Made by a program: the position numbers and the translations under genes. From positions 53,012 through 117,011 of the forward strand of contig DATFGQ010000039.1 of NCBI GenBank assembly GCA_035249305.1: 64,000 nt of DNA. Direction: 5' to 3'. The first letter of the stretch is position 1, and each line of letters starts with the position of its first letter. The notes beneath the pieces are model-generated. The model searched no databases. It was not told where the DNA came from and worked only from the letters and a program-made list of their open reading frames with translations. Origin of the DNA: DASUNP01 sp035249305. GTDB taxonomy: Bacteria; Acidobacteriota; Blastocatellia; UBA7656. Below are positions 16,249 through 24,549 of this stretch, piece by piece.

Positions 16249-17142
16249 ATGAAAAAACAGACGAGTCTACAGTTAATCTCTTCAATCGCGCTTCTGCTGT
16301 TCGCCTTTGTCTGTCCCGCGGGCAGCCAAAGCACGCAGCTTGACGACGTTTCTAAATCCTGGAATCAACCCATCAAGCCTTATCGCGTGATCGGCAATAT
16401 TTATTACGTCGGCGCGGCGGAAGTGAGCTCGTTCCTCATCACGACGCCCGCCGGCCACATACTGCTCGACAGCGGGTTCGCCGAGACGGTCCCGCAAATC
16501 AAGGAGAACGTCGCTAAGCTCGGCTTCAAGCTCGAAGACGTGAAGATACTGATCAACAGCCATGCCCACTTCGACCACGCGGGCGGCCTCGCTATTCTCA
16601 AGGAGATGACCGGGGCGCAGCTCGCGGTGAGCGAGCCGGACGCCGCGCTTCTGGCCGCCGGAGGCAAGAACGATTTTGCGTGGGGGGACAGGTTCTATTT
16701 CAAACCGGTCAAGGCGGACCGACTGCTCCGCGATAAAGACAGGGTCGAGCTCGGCGGCGTGGAGATGATCGCCCATCTGACGCCGGGCCACACCAAAGGA
16801 TGCACGACCTGGACGACGAAGGTGAAAGAGAACGGCAAGCAGTACGACGTTGTGATAGTCGGGAGCGCAAGCGTCCCCGGCTACAATCTTGTGAACAACC
16901 CTAACTATCCGAACATAGTCGAAGATTACGAAAAGACCTTTCGCGTGTTGAAGTCGTTAAGCAGCGACGTGTTCTTAGCGCCGCACGGCTCATTCTTCGA
17001 CATGAAAGAGAAGATTCAGAAGCTTGAAAGCGGCGCGAAGACGAACCCCTTCATCCACCCGCAGGGGCTACGCCGCTACGTCAAGCAGGCGGAAAGATCA
17101 TTCCGCGAGACTCTGGAAAAGCAACGCCAGGCCGCGGGGTAG
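16249..17142 (+). CDS. Subclass B3-like metallo-beta-lactamase fold hydrolase
   Basis: A 297-residue protein with a signal peptide (about 1-27). Zinc ligands are complete: His105, His107, Asp109 and His110 in SHAHFDHAGG, His181 in TPGHTKG and His246 in APHGSFF. N-terminal features (QPIKPYRVIGNIYYVG) and overall length match subclass B3 beta-lactamases rather than glyoxalase II or lactonases. B3 enzymes hydrolyse penicillins, cephalosporins and carbapenems in the periplasm. Environmental relatives may have other roles, so activity is an inference. The start is the ATG at 16249; a TTG directly before it is also open, and there is no strong ribosome site. The gene is monocistronic and converges on the HEAT-repeat operon. 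Confidence 0.85.
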   Translation: MKKQTSLQLISSIALLLFAFVCPAGSQSTQLDDVSKSWNQPIKPYRVIGNIYYVGAAEVSSFLITTPAGHILLDSGFAETVPQIKENVAKLGFKLEDVKILINSHAHFDHAGGLAILKEMTGAQLAVSEPDAALLAAGGKNDFAWGDRFYFKPVKADRLLRDKDRVELGGVEMIAHLTPGHTKGCTTWTTKVKENGKQYDVVIVGSASVPGYNLVNNPNYPNIVEDYEKTFRVLKSLSSDVFLAPHGSFFDMKEKIQKLESGAKTNPFIHPQGLRRYVKQAERSFRETLEKQRQAAG

Positions 17143-17195
17143 CTAAGAGATTGCCGCTCCTCCGGAGCAGCCTCTCAACCGGCGCTTTCGATTCA

Positions 17196-18863
17196 TCACC
17201 TGATGATCCTCTCCAGAAACTCCGCGGCTTCGGGGTCGTCGCTTTCGCCCAGCGCCTCGATGGCTTTGCGCCTCATCTTCGGCGAGGGGTCGCTCTTCGC
17301 CACTTCGATCAGCTTTCTCAATCCGCGCTTCGTATTCGATTCGGCGAGCGCGTCGAGTATCTCCTCTTTCACCTCCTCGCTCCGCTCGCTTGCGTACAGA
17401 TCCGCGAGCGCCTCGACCGCCCTGTCGTCGTTCATCTCGCCGAGCCCCGACAGAGCCTCCTCTCGGACTTCGGCGTCGGAGTCGCTGCGCGCCACTTTGA
17501 TCAAGAAGTTGAGCGCCGCCTCCCTGTCGCTGCTCTCCGAGATGGCGTCGAGTATCTCCCGCCGCACCTCGCGGTGGGTGATGGCCGAAAAGAGCGCTTG
17601 AAGCGTCTTCATCCCATCCGCGTCAGGGCTTTCGCCTATCGCGTCTATGGCCTCTTTACGCAGGTCTAGGTTCTCCGACTCGTTGCGCGCGACCTCGACG
17701 AGGAACGAGAGCTGGCCGGGAATTTCGCCCAGATGATCGATGGCCTCTTTGCGGACCTCCGCGTTCGGGTGCGTCTTGGCGATCCTCATCAGCAGAGGCG
17801 CCGCCACGTCATGCCCCTTCTCGCCTATGGCGTCGACGGCTTCCCCTTGCAGTTCCGAGTCGGTGTTCGAATCACTGATGATCTTCTCCAGCGCCTTGAG
17901 GCTCGCGGGGTCCTGGCTTTCGCCCAACCCGTCTATGGCCTCGCGCCTCAGCTCGCGGTCAGGGTCGGTCTCCGAAACTTTGATTAAGAATCTGGTCGCG
18001 GCGGCTTCGTCCCGGCTGTCGGCGATCGAATCTAAAATCTCAGCCTTCACCTCCCGGTTGCCGACCTCGCCGTAGAGGCGTTCGAGCGCCGATAGCGCGC
18101 CATCGTCAATGCTGTCACCCAGCGCGTCGGCGGCCTCTTTGCGCACCTCGACGTTCTCGCGGTCGTTGCGCACTATCGCTGACAGGTACGGAGTCTGGCC
18201 TGGGAAATGGCCGAGCCAGGAAACGGCTGTCGCCCGCACATTCTGAACGCGTGAGCTTGCGATCAACTCTTTGAGCATCGCTTCGACGCGCTGATCGTCG
18301 TGCAGACCTATCGCGTCCGTGGCTCGCTCGGCCACCTCGTTCAGCCGCGTCGAGTCGATCAGGCTCTTAAGAAAGCTCAGGCTCTCATCGTTGGTCGCGC
18401 GGCCGAGCCAGTAAACGGGATAGCCGCTGTAATCTCGCGGCCGGTCGAGGTTATAAATTTCCGCGCGCGTTATCGCGCCGCCGTCCGCTTCGTGGAGCAG
18501 GAACACGCCTACGTTGCGAGTCTCGTACTGCCTATCGGTCGTGTGCATCACGCCGCCTATGTCGAGGCGCGACCCGCCCGAGCCGATTATCAAAATGTCT
18601 ACGCCGACGCCGGGCCTCACGTCGAACGTGTGCACGGTCCAGAAGCGCGTCTGTTTAGAGCGCGAGCGCGCCTGTTTGATCGCGGCGGCGAGCCGGGATT
18701 TCAGATCGGGGCCTTCGACCGGCGTGAAGCGCGCGGTCTGGTCCGAACCGCCGCTTGGGGCGGCGCTCGCTTGCTCGGCGGCCTCGCCAGCCTGCAAAGC
18801 CCTGTGCTCGGCCCCGAAGTTTACAGCAAACAGCGCGAATACGACTATCAGACTCTTAATCAT
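17196..18863 (-). CDS. Secreted HEAT-repeat protein (last gene of the sigma factor operon)
   Basis: A 555-residue protein with a signal peptide (MIKSLIVVFALFAVNFGAE). A variable segment (about 30-190) precedes roughly twelve HEAT-like repeats of 30-31 residues. Each carries an EIRKEAIDALGES-type helix, with very acidic turns and recurrent signatures such as DREVRREILDAI and EEAL. HEAT solenoids bind other proteins; no enzyme motif is visible. The start is the ATG with GGGAGGT 6 bases upstream. It follows a second HEAT-repeat gene by 29 bases, and both lie downstream of an ECF sigma and anti-sigma pair. A role in envelope sensing or scaffolding is an inference. Confidence 0.85.
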   Translation of the reverse strand: MIKSLIVVFALFAVNFGAEHRALQAGEAAEQASAAPSGGSDQTARFTPVEGPDLKSRLAAAIKQARSRSKQTRFWTVHTFDVRPGVGVDILIIGSGGSRLDIGGVMHTTDRQYETRNVGVFLLHEADGGAITRAEIYNLDRPRDYSGYPVYWLGRATNDESLSFLKSLIDSTRLNEVAERATDAIGLHDDQRVEAMLKELIASSRVQNVRATAVSWLGHFPGQTPYLSAIVRNDRENVEVRKEAADALGDSIDDGALSALERLYGEVGNREVKAEILDSIADSRDEAAATRFLIKVSETDPDRELRREAIDGLGESQDPASLKALEKIISDSNTDSELQGEAVDAIGEKGHDVAAPLLMRIAKTHPNAEVRKEAIDHLGEIPGQLSFLVEVARNESENLDLRKEAIDAIGESPDADGMKTLQALFSAITHREVRREILDAISESSDREAALNFLIKVARSDSDAEVREEALSGLGEMNDDRAVEALADLYASERSEEVKEEILDALAESNTKRGLRKLIEVAKSDPSPKMRRKAIEALGESDDPEAAEFLERIIR

Positions 18864-18892
18864 CTCCGTACCTCCCTTTCGCACAGACCGCA

Positions 18893-20269
18893 TCAATTAT
18901 TCTTCCTGAGAAGATCTTCGAGAAACTTCGCCGCCTCCGGGTCCTCGCTCTCCCCCAGCATTTCGAGAGCCCTCCGCTTGAGCTTCGACGGGGCGTCGCT
19001 CTTTATAATCTCCATGAGTTTTCTGAGCGCGCGCTTGTTCTCCATATCGCCGAGCGCCGAGATTATCTCTTCTTTCATCTCCTGGTCGCGCTCGGCGTCG
19101 TAAAGCTGTATGAGTAGCTCTACCGCCTGGCCCTCTTCGCGGTCGCCCAGCGCGGAGATAGCCCTTTTGCGAATCTCGACATCGGCGTTGGACTTCGCGA
19201 TCTCGACTATCTTCGTCATCGCGCGCGGAGTGCCGATGTCCGACAGGGCGGAGATTATATGCTCGCGGACGTCCTCGTTCTTCTCCGCGTCAAAGAGCTT
19301 CACAAGCTCGTCGACGACCGAGTCATCGCCCTCGTCGCCTAATTCAGATATGGCGACCGTGCGAAGCTCGACGTCGCTGCCGCTGCGCGCGATCTCGATC
19401 AGAACAGTTCGCGACTGCGCGCCTTTGTGCTCGGCCAGCGCGCGCATAGCGGCTTGAGCCAGCTCCCTGTCCGAAGACCTGATCGCCAGCTCCTTCAACA
19501 GCTCGATCACGCCGGGCGCTTTCACTTCGCCGAGCATCTCGACGGCCTTCCTGCGCAGCCTCGGGTCGGCTTCGTTGCGCGCGACTTCGAGCACCGCGGC
19601 GCTGGCTTCAGCGCTTTCGGATTCGGCCAGCAGTTCGAGCGCGCCCTCTTTCAGAGTCACGCTCGATTTTGACCCCGACTTTAGTATGTCGAGAGCGACT
19701 CTGAGGGCGCGCTCGGGGCTCGACTCGAAGAGGCTTTGCAGCGCCGCCAGCTTCAGCTCTTCGTCCTCTTCGTTTATGCCCTGGTTGATCGTGTCGTTGT
19801 TCTTGAGCCGGGGGGCCATCTCGATCCGCATCGCCCTCGCGTCGTTCACCCAGCCCGAGGTTGGGTGCTCTCTGATTAGCTGCTCAAGTATTCGGTCCGA
19901 TTCCTGTAGCCTGTTCTGTTTATTCAAAGCATACGCGAGGTAGTAGAGCGCGGCGGCCGCGTCTTTATGTTGAGGATGCTCCGCGACCAGAGAGCGGAAC
20001 TTCTGCTCCGCCTTTGCCCACTCCTGATCCTTGATGTAATCGCGCGCCTCGCGAAAGACCTTCGCAGCTTCGTCAGAACTGTTAGAGGCTTGAACCAGTC
20101 GGTTGAGCCTCTCTATCTCTTGCTCGAACGATCGCGTGGCCGCGCTCGTGTGAAGCCACGCGCATGCCGTGACCGCGGCGAAGACCAGCGCGAAGAGTCT
20201 GAGCGCCGTAATCAAATTTCTCATGCGAGGGTTCGGAAGCTTATAACTGTTCGGCATCTGTCTCTCCAT
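18893..20269 (-). CDS. TPR/HEAT-repeat envelope protein
   Basis: A 458-residue protein. An N-terminal hydrophobic stretch (LITALRLFALVFAAVTACAW) acts as signal or anchor. Two TPR-like units of the outer-membrane-assembly kind follow (AKAEQKFRSLVAEHPQHKDA, then LEQLIREHP), and then about nine HEAT-like repeats (LRRKAVEMLGEV, IRKRAISALGD and similar). The C-terminal repeats resemble those of the next gene, suggesting paralogy by duplication. The start is uncertain: ATGs at 20269, 20257 and 20224 all precede the hydrophobic segment. The first is given because it lies a few bases after the anti-sigma stop, allowing coupling. Function is unknown; protein-protein interaction is expected. Confidence 0.85.
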   Translation of the reverse strand: MERQMPNSYKLPNPRMRNLITALRLFALVFAAVTACAWLHTSAATRSFEQEIERLNRLVQASNSSDEAAKVFREARDYIKDQEWAKAEQKFRSLVAEHPQHKDAAAALYYLAYALNKQNRLQESDRILEQLIREHPTSGWVNDARAMRIEMAPRLKNNDTINQGINEEDEELKLAALQSLFESSPERALRVALDILKSGSKSSVTLKEGALELLAESESAEASAAVLEVARNEADPRLRRKAVEMLGEVKAPGVIELLKELAIRSSDRELAQAAMRALAEHKGAQSRTVLIEIARSGSDVELRTVAISELGDEGDDSVVDELVKLFDAEKNEDVREHIISALSDIGTPRAMTKIVEIAKSNADVEIRKRAISALGDREEGQAVELLIQLYDAERDQEMKEEIISALGDMENKRALRKLMEIIKSDAPSKLKRRALEMLGESEDPEAAKFLEDLLRKNN

Positions 20270-20274
20270 AAACG

Positions 20275-21234
20275 TCAATAATTCCGGCTCGAAGCCTTTG
20301 CCGTATAGAATTGCAGCGCGGCGACGACCTCCTGCCTCTGCATCAGGTCTTTGATCGAGCGCACGTCGTCCTGGGTCGGGCTGTCGGGGAGGTTGGCGAT
20401 GTCCAAAAGCAGCGGCTCGATGTCTGTGAGTAGATCTCCGACGGCCAGGTTCCTCCTGTTTTCCGCGCTTCGACGCAGCCGGCGATTCTTTGCCAGCAGC
20501 TCTTTCGACAATTCCTTTTCGTACGAGACGTCGACGGCCGCCTGCTCCGGCGATTGCTCGATGTTCCTGAACGACCTCATCAGCAGCTCTGCTTGCTCTA
20601 CGTGCCCCGCGACCTCAAGGCTCAGATAGTCGGCCGTAGCCGCTCGCCGGTCATACGCTCGGTCTTCGCGCATCACGTCGACGGCTTCGACAGGCTTGTG
20701 CCCACGCGTCTCGCGATTCGTTTTGCGGCGTGGAACCGGAGCCGTCGTTTGAATCGTCTTCGGCCCGGCGGTTTCAACCCGCTTATCATCTCTCGATAAT
20801 GTTTCTTGACCCGAAGCCGGCTGGTCATTGGCTACGACTTCGGGCTCGCGCGGCCGCGTCGTCTCTTTCTGACTGAAGACCAACCACAGCGCGGCGGCGA
20901 CGAGCAGTGAGGCGACCGCTATTCTCACGGGGAGCGGGAGACGGGCCAGCGAGATCATTTCAACCAGAGCCGCGAGCGCCCTTCGCCTCGGGCGGGGCTG
21001 CTCTGACAGCCGCGCGCGCAGCCGCTCGTTGTAGCCGGTCCAGTAAGCCTCTTCGGGCAGAGCCGTATCGGCCACCTGATCGAAGACCGCGAGCGCCTCG
21101 CTCATCGAGCGGTAAAGGTTCTGACACGCTTCGCAACTGTTCACCTCGCGAAGCAGCCGCGATCTTTCATCCGCGCCTGCCGACTCGAACAGCAAGTCGA
21201 CCAATCTCTCTTTGAATTTGCGACAATCGTGCAT
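20275..21234 (-). CDS. Putative zinc-finger anti-sigma factor
   Basis: A 319-residue protein. The N-terminus has the anti-sigma zinc-finger pattern: His2 and Cys4, then Cys34 and Cys37 in NSCEAC. One membrane helix follows at about 103-121 (PVRIAVASLLVAAALWLVF), leaving about 195 residues outside the cytoplasm. Anti-sigma factors of this type hold their cognate ECF sigma factor at the membrane until a signal releases it. Its gene lies 12 bases after the sigma gene in the same direction, the usual arrangement. The extracytoplasmic part is charged and helical (EQAELLMRSFRNIEQSPEQ, ELLAKNRRLRRSAENRRN) and matches no family I recognise. It could instead be a plain zinc-finger membrane protein. 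Confidence 0.78.
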   Translation of the reverse strand: MHDCRKFKERLVDLLFESAGADERSRLLREVNSCEACQNLYRSMSEALAVFDQVADTALPEEAYWTGYNERLRARLSEQPRPRRRALAALVEMISLARLPLPVRIAVASLLVAAALWLVFSQKETTRPREPEVVANDQPASGQETLSRDDKRVETAGPKTIQTTAPVPRRKTNRETRGHKPVEAVDVMREDRAYDRRAATADYLSLEVAGHVEQAELLMRSFRNIEQSPEQAAVDVSYEKELSKELLAKNRRLRRSAENRRNLAVGDLLTDIEPLLLDIANLPDSPTQDDVRSIKDLMQRQEVVAALQFYTAKASSRNY

Positions 21235-21248
21235 CGAAATACCCCGAG

Positions 21249-21836
21249 CTAACAGCCCTCACCCGTGACGAACGGCGCGTAAGAGTCGGCCTCGACGCTT
21301 ATGCCGAGGCGCTCGCGCAGTTTCAAGACGGCCCGAAATAATGATTTCTTCACAGTACCCGCCGAGCAGCCGAGCGACGCGGCTATCTCGTCGTAGGTCA
21401 TCCCTTCGCGGTGCTTGAGCAGAAAGATCAACCTCTGCTGTGAGGTCAACTCCCCGAGAGCCTGCATCACTTTTTCGACGAGGATCTTGTCGTTCAGGCT
21501 CTCCTCGACGCCCCGCGCGTGGCGGCTTTCGAGCGCTTCCTCGTCGGTTGTTATGATCTCTTTATCGAGCATCTTCGTGCGCCGCTTATGATTCAAAAAA
21601 GTGTTTATCGTAATCTGCCTGACCCACGTGTAAAAGCTCGACTCCCCGCGGAAGCTTTGAAGGCTGCGGTAGGCTTTCAGCCACGCCTCTTGCGAGAGGT
21701 CTTCGGCGTCGTGCGCGGAGCGGCAATAATGAAGGGCGAGCGAAAAAATCCGGCGCTCGTAGCGCCGGGCAAGTTGGCAGAAAGCTTCTCCGTCGCCCAA
21801 TTGGGCGAGCCTTATCAACTCGTTTTCACTCGTCAC
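21249..21836 (-). CDS. ECF-family RNA polymerase sigma factor
   Basis: A 195-residue sigma-70 factor of the ECF type. Region 2 runs from about residue 15 to 85 (RRYERRIFSLALHYCRSAHDAEDLSQEAWLKAYRSL, then FRGESSFYTWVRQI). Region 4 is at about 125-178, with the helix-turn-helix GMTYDEIAASLGCSAGTVKKSLFRA. Start is a GTG with AAGGG nine bases upstream. It is first in a minus-strand run with the anti-sigma factor and two HEAT-repeat proteins, so it probably controls that operon itself (inference; no promoter was proven). The C-terminal Cys is not a known family feature. The family assignment is secure. Confidence 0.95.
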   Translation of the reverse strand: MTSENELIRLAQLGDGEAFCQLARRYERRIFSLALHYCRSAHDAEDLSQEAWLKAYRSLQSFRGESSFYTWVRQITINTFLNHKRRTKMLDKEIITTDEEALESRHARGVEESLNDKILVEKVMQALGELTSQQRLIFLLKHREGMTYDEIAASLGCSAGTVKKSLFRAVLKLRERLGISVEADSYAPFVTGEGC

Positions 21837-21956
21837 AGGTAATTACCCTTCGCGCGACGTCGTTTATATAGACACGTTGTACGAGATTTGGTTGGCCTCG
21901 GGCCAGATTTTTTTTGGTGGATTCGAATTTCGACGCAAAGCTCACAAATGAATCTT

Positions 21957-22203
21957 AGCGTGTGTCTGAAAAGTCTCCGAAGGGGACGCGCTTCAATAGG
22001 AAGCCTCGAAGAGGCGTGATTCAATAGCCCGGCGCATCGCGCCGGGTCATGCGTCATACGAGACGAAGCCCTGAAAGGGCGATATAAGTATCGCGCCCTT
22101 TCAGGGCTTTTTATTATTAACAACTCGTGTCCAGGGGCGGTGCCCCTGGCTATTGAATCAAGCCCTTTCAGGGCTTCCTACACACTTCTCAGACACCCTC
22201 TAG
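21957..22203. repeat. Palindromic repeat block B
   Basis: About 250 bp between the sigma gene and the CBM48 gene. It opens with GTGTCTGAAAAG and closes with CTTCTCAGACAC, an imperfect inverted end pair. Modules inside include GCCTCGAAGAGGC-ATTCAATA, CCCGGCGCATCGCGCCGGG, GCCCTGAAAGGGC paired with GCCCTTTCAGGGC (22076-22108), and CCAGGGGCGGTGCCCCTGG (near 22131). About 125 bases are nearly the same as in the block at 38681. The remaining gap, 21837-21956, is AT-richer and presumably holds the promoter of the sigma operon; I could not define boxes. Confidence 0.8.
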
Positions 22204-22216
22204 CGCGCTTTTAAGA

Positions 22217-22855
22217 CTATTTCGCTTTTACAACCAGGACAGAGTTCACGTTGCCGCGCTCGTCCTCTTCCGTGTCGGGGTTGGCGGGGTCCGTTACCCA
22301 GTCTCCGTCGATGATGAATTTATACAGGTGCTTTCCCGGAGCCAAATCTACGCGGCAGACCCATTCGTCGCCCTCGCGCGCGAAGAAGTACTGCGACTGG
22401 TTCCAGTTGTTAAAAGATCCGGCCACGGCGACTACCCGCGCGCCGGCGTGCCCCTTCAGCTTGAACGTAGTGTTCCCCTTCAAGCTGGGCGCGGCCACCT
22501 CAAGCTTGCGCGCCTCGACGGTGTTGCCTTCCTGTGTGAGGCTCAGCCCTATGACTTTGCCCTGCTTGTCGCGGTTGAAACGGAAGATGACGCCGATGCC
22601 CTGGTCGTCCGTGTACTCTCCGTTCGGCCTCGCGATGAGCCTGTGTTTAGGCTGGTGCGAAGGCTTAGCCCAGAGCTCGCCGTTTTCAAGCGTCACGTCG
22701 ACGATAAAGTTCTCGACCATCGTAGGGTCGAGCTCGTATCTGCCGACCAGTTCCTTGAGGGCCGCCGCGTCAACTTTAGGCGGCTGATTGGTCTGCGCCA
22801 GCGCCGAAACCGCTAAGAGGATGACGAGAGATAGAACGGTCGATAGTCGTTTCAT
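22217..22855 (-). CDS. Secreted protein with AMPK-type glycogen-binding (CBM48/E-set) domain
   Basis: A 212-residue protein with a signal peptide (1-20, ending ALAQ). Residues 30-105 resemble the DUF3471-like beta domain that often trails serine hydrolases (LVGRYELDP, then VTLENGELWAKP). Residues 128-210 are a CBM48/AMPK-type domain: VVAVAGSFNNWNQ, WVCRVDLAPGKHLYKFIIDGDWVTDP and NVNSVLVV. Such domains bind alpha-glucans or act as structural E-set modules. No catalytic domain is attached, so the role is unclear. It ends a tight minus-strand series with the YdeI-like gene 10 bases upstream. Confidence 0.85.
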   Translation of the reverse strand: MKRLSTVLSLVILLAVSALAQTNQPPKVDAAALKELVGRYELDPTMVENFIVDVTLENGELWAKPSHQPKHRLIARPNGEYTDDQGIGVIFRFNRDKQGKVIGLSLTQEGNTVEARKLEVAAPSLKGNTTFKLKGHAGARVVAVAGSFNNWNQSQYFFAREGDEWVCRVDLAPGKHLYKFIIDGDWVTDPANPDTEEDERGNVNSVLVVKAK

Positions 22856-22865
22856 CGCTTCCTTC

Positions 22866-23339
22866 CTACTTCTTTGCCTCGCCCGCTACCGAGAGCATCG
22901 CTATCGCCTTTTCGATCCTGCGCGCGCGCGTCTCGGGCTTCTTAGCCTCTTCGATAGACTTGGCGTACTCCTTGCGGTGCGTGTAGCTCAGCTTGTCCCA
23001 GGCCGCCTGCGCCGCCTTGTTAGACTTCAGCGCGCGGGCGAAATCCGCGGGCGGGGTGATGGTGCGCGGCTCGTCGTCCCGCTCCATCACGATGCTCACC
23101 ATGTCACCCCCTTTAGCCTTCGCGCCCGCCCTCAGCTCCTTGTTCACCGCCATGTAGTGATCGCCGCCGCCCATAGGAAAGACCGAGCCGCGAAAGGCGA
23201 ACCCGTTTATCGTGCCGCGGACCGGCACGCGGGCGCGCGAGCCGAGCTCTTTCTCGACGCTGAATGGTATGCGAATGCCAGTCGCTTCGCTATTCTCGTC
23301 CTTCTCAAGCAATACCCGGAAACGCTTCGCCTTGGCCAT
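22866..23339 (-). CDS. DUF1905 / YdeI (OmpD-associated)-like protein
   Basis: A 157-residue cytosolic protein. Residues 1-90 follow the DUF1905 beta-barrel pattern (FRVLLEKDEN, GIRIPFSVEKELGSRARVPVRGTINGFAFRGSVFPMGGGDHYMAVNK, where the family's conserved blocks lie). Residues 100-157 match the YdeI/OmdA helical tail with PPADFARAL, AWDKLSYTHRKEYAKSIEEAKKPETRARRIEKAI. Family members have been linked with bacteriocin or antimicrobial peptide protection, but no mechanism is established. It sits 14 bases after msrA and 10 before the CBM48 gene. Confidence 0.85.
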   Translation of the reverse strand: MAKAKRFRVLLEKDENSEATGIRIPFSVEKELGSRARVPVRGTINGFAFRGSVFPMGGGDHYMAVNKELRAGAKAKGGDMVSIVMERDDEPRTITPPADFARALKSNKAAQAAWDKLSYTHRKEYAKSIEEAKKPETRARRIEKAIAMLSVAGEAKK

Positions 23340-23353
23340 CTCTCCCTCCCGGC

Positions 23354-23824
23354 TTAGATCGAGCAGTGTGATATTCCTCGCTTCTCGAAATACTGCTGGT
23401 GGTAGTCCTCGGCCGAGTAGAACTCGGACGCCTCGGTGATCTCGGTCACGATCTCGCGCGAGTATCTGCCCGATTTCTGAAGCCCCTCTTTCGACTCGCG
23501 CGCCGCCTGCTCCTGCTGCGGCGTGAGAAAGAATACCGCCGAGCGGTACTGCGCGCCGATGTCAGGCCCCTGCCGGTTCATAGTCGTCGGGTCATGATTT
23601 TCCCAGAACACGTTGAGCAGCTCTTCATAAGAGACCTGCGCCGGGTCGAACGTGACTTCGACGGCTTCGGCGTGGCCCGTGCGCCCAGTGCAGACAAGCT
23701 CGTAGCTGGGGTTGGCGACCGAGCCGCCCGTGTAACCGACCTGAGTGGATTTAACCCCCTTGACCTGGCGGAACGCCGCCTCGACTCCCCAAAAACATCC
23801 CGCGGCAAAAATAGCTTTTTCCAT
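23354..23824 (-). CDS. msrA: Peptide-methionine (S)-S-oxide reductase MsrA
   Basis: A 156-residue protein with the MsrA signature GCFWG (catalytic Cys10), the VGYTGG segment, HAEAVEVTFDP, and the ENHDPTTMNRQGPDIGAQYRSAVF block. MsrA reduces methionine-S-sulfoxide in proteins, using thioredoxin. A Cys near the C-terminus (HCSI) could act as the resolving residue. Length and all motifs are typical. It lies 21 bases downstream of the C26 amidotransferase gene and 14 upstream of the YdeI-like gene, consistent with one transcript. No msrB is adjacent. Confidence 0.97.
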   Translation of the reverse strand: MEKAIFAAGCFWGVEAAFRQVKGVKSTQVGYTGGSVANPSYELVCTGRTGHAEAVEVTFDPAQVSYEELLNVFWENHDPTTMNRQGPDIGAQYRSAVFFLTPQQEQAARESKEGLQKSGRYSREIVTEITEASEFYSAEDYHQQYFEKRGISHCSI

Positions 23825-23845
23825 TCTGCTCTCCTTATCGCTTTA

Positions 23846-24544
23846 TCAGTTCTTGCTCTGTCTCGCTCGCTCTATGAATAACGAATAGAGCAGCTCGCCC
23901 GTTCGATCAGACTCCGGGTGCCATTCGACGGCAATCATGCTATCCCGCTCGATCGCTTCGACGCACCCGTCTTCCGACACGGCGGCAATCGTAAAATCCG
24001 GGGCGACTCTTTTCACCGCCTGGCAGTGAGTCGAACAGACCTCCGCCTCGCCGCCCAACAACGTGAAAAGGAATGACCCTTCCCTTATCTTCAGTAAGTG
24101 GCGCGTGACCTTACCTCTCCCCCCGTGATCCAGCCTACAGTCCTCAAGGCTCGCCACGTCTTGATGCAGGCTCCCCCCGAAGTGGACGTTTATAAGCTGC
24201 ATCCCGTAGCAGATTCCGAAAACCGGTTTCTCGATGCGCGAACAGAGGTCGAGCACGCGCCGCTCCCAATCAATCCTCTCGCGCGACTCGGCGAGTATCA
24301 TTGACTCCGCACGCTCGCCGTAGAGCTCCGGCGGGATGTCGTCTCCGCCCGAGATGATCACCCCGTCGCAAATGCGATCGACCGCGGCGACATCGAGGTC
24401 GGGCGAGATCAGGATCGGATGGCCGCCCGCCCGGCTCACGGCTTCGGCGTACGCCTTCTTGACGTAGAGGTAATCGTGCCCCGGCCTTATCCTCTGCCCG
24501 TGGTCGAGGCTCACTGTTATGCCTATTACAGGCGCTTTCCGCAT
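23846..24544 (-). CDS. Gamma-glutamyl-gamma-aminobutyrate hydrolase-like class I amidotransferase (peptidase C26)
   Basis: A 232-residue protein of the C26 class I glutamine amidotransferase fold. The nucleophile elbow FGICYGMQLINVHFGG has Cys112, and VEWHPE supplies His209 and Glu211. ISGGDDIPPELYGE is the typical PuuD-like loop. Relatives hydrolyse gamma-glutamyl amides such as gamma-glutamyl-GABA or fold into amine catabolism. The frame is open upstream into the DinB gene, but the ATG at 24544 begins the conserved RKAPVIGIT strand and lies 5 bases after the DinB stop. No polyamine genes are nearby, so the exact substrate is unknown. Confidence 0.88.
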   Translation of the reverse strand: MRKAPVIGITVSLDHGQRIRPGHDYLYVKKAYAEAVSRAGGHPILISPDLDVAAVDRICDGVIISGGDDIPPELYGERAESMILAESRERIDWERRVLDLCSRIEKPVFGICYGMQLINVHFGGSLHQDVASLEDCRLDHGGRGKVTRHLLKIREGSFLFTLLGGEAEVCSTHCQAVKRVAPDFTIAAVSEDGCVEAIERDSMIAVEWHPESDRTGELLYSLFIERARQSKN

Positions 24545-24549
24545 CTCAT

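Noticed and set aside
17156..17168. Small stem GCTCC/GGAGC between the metallo-beta-lactamase and HEAT genes as a terminator
   Set aside because: Only five base pairs with a three-base loop and no U-tract; too weak to list.
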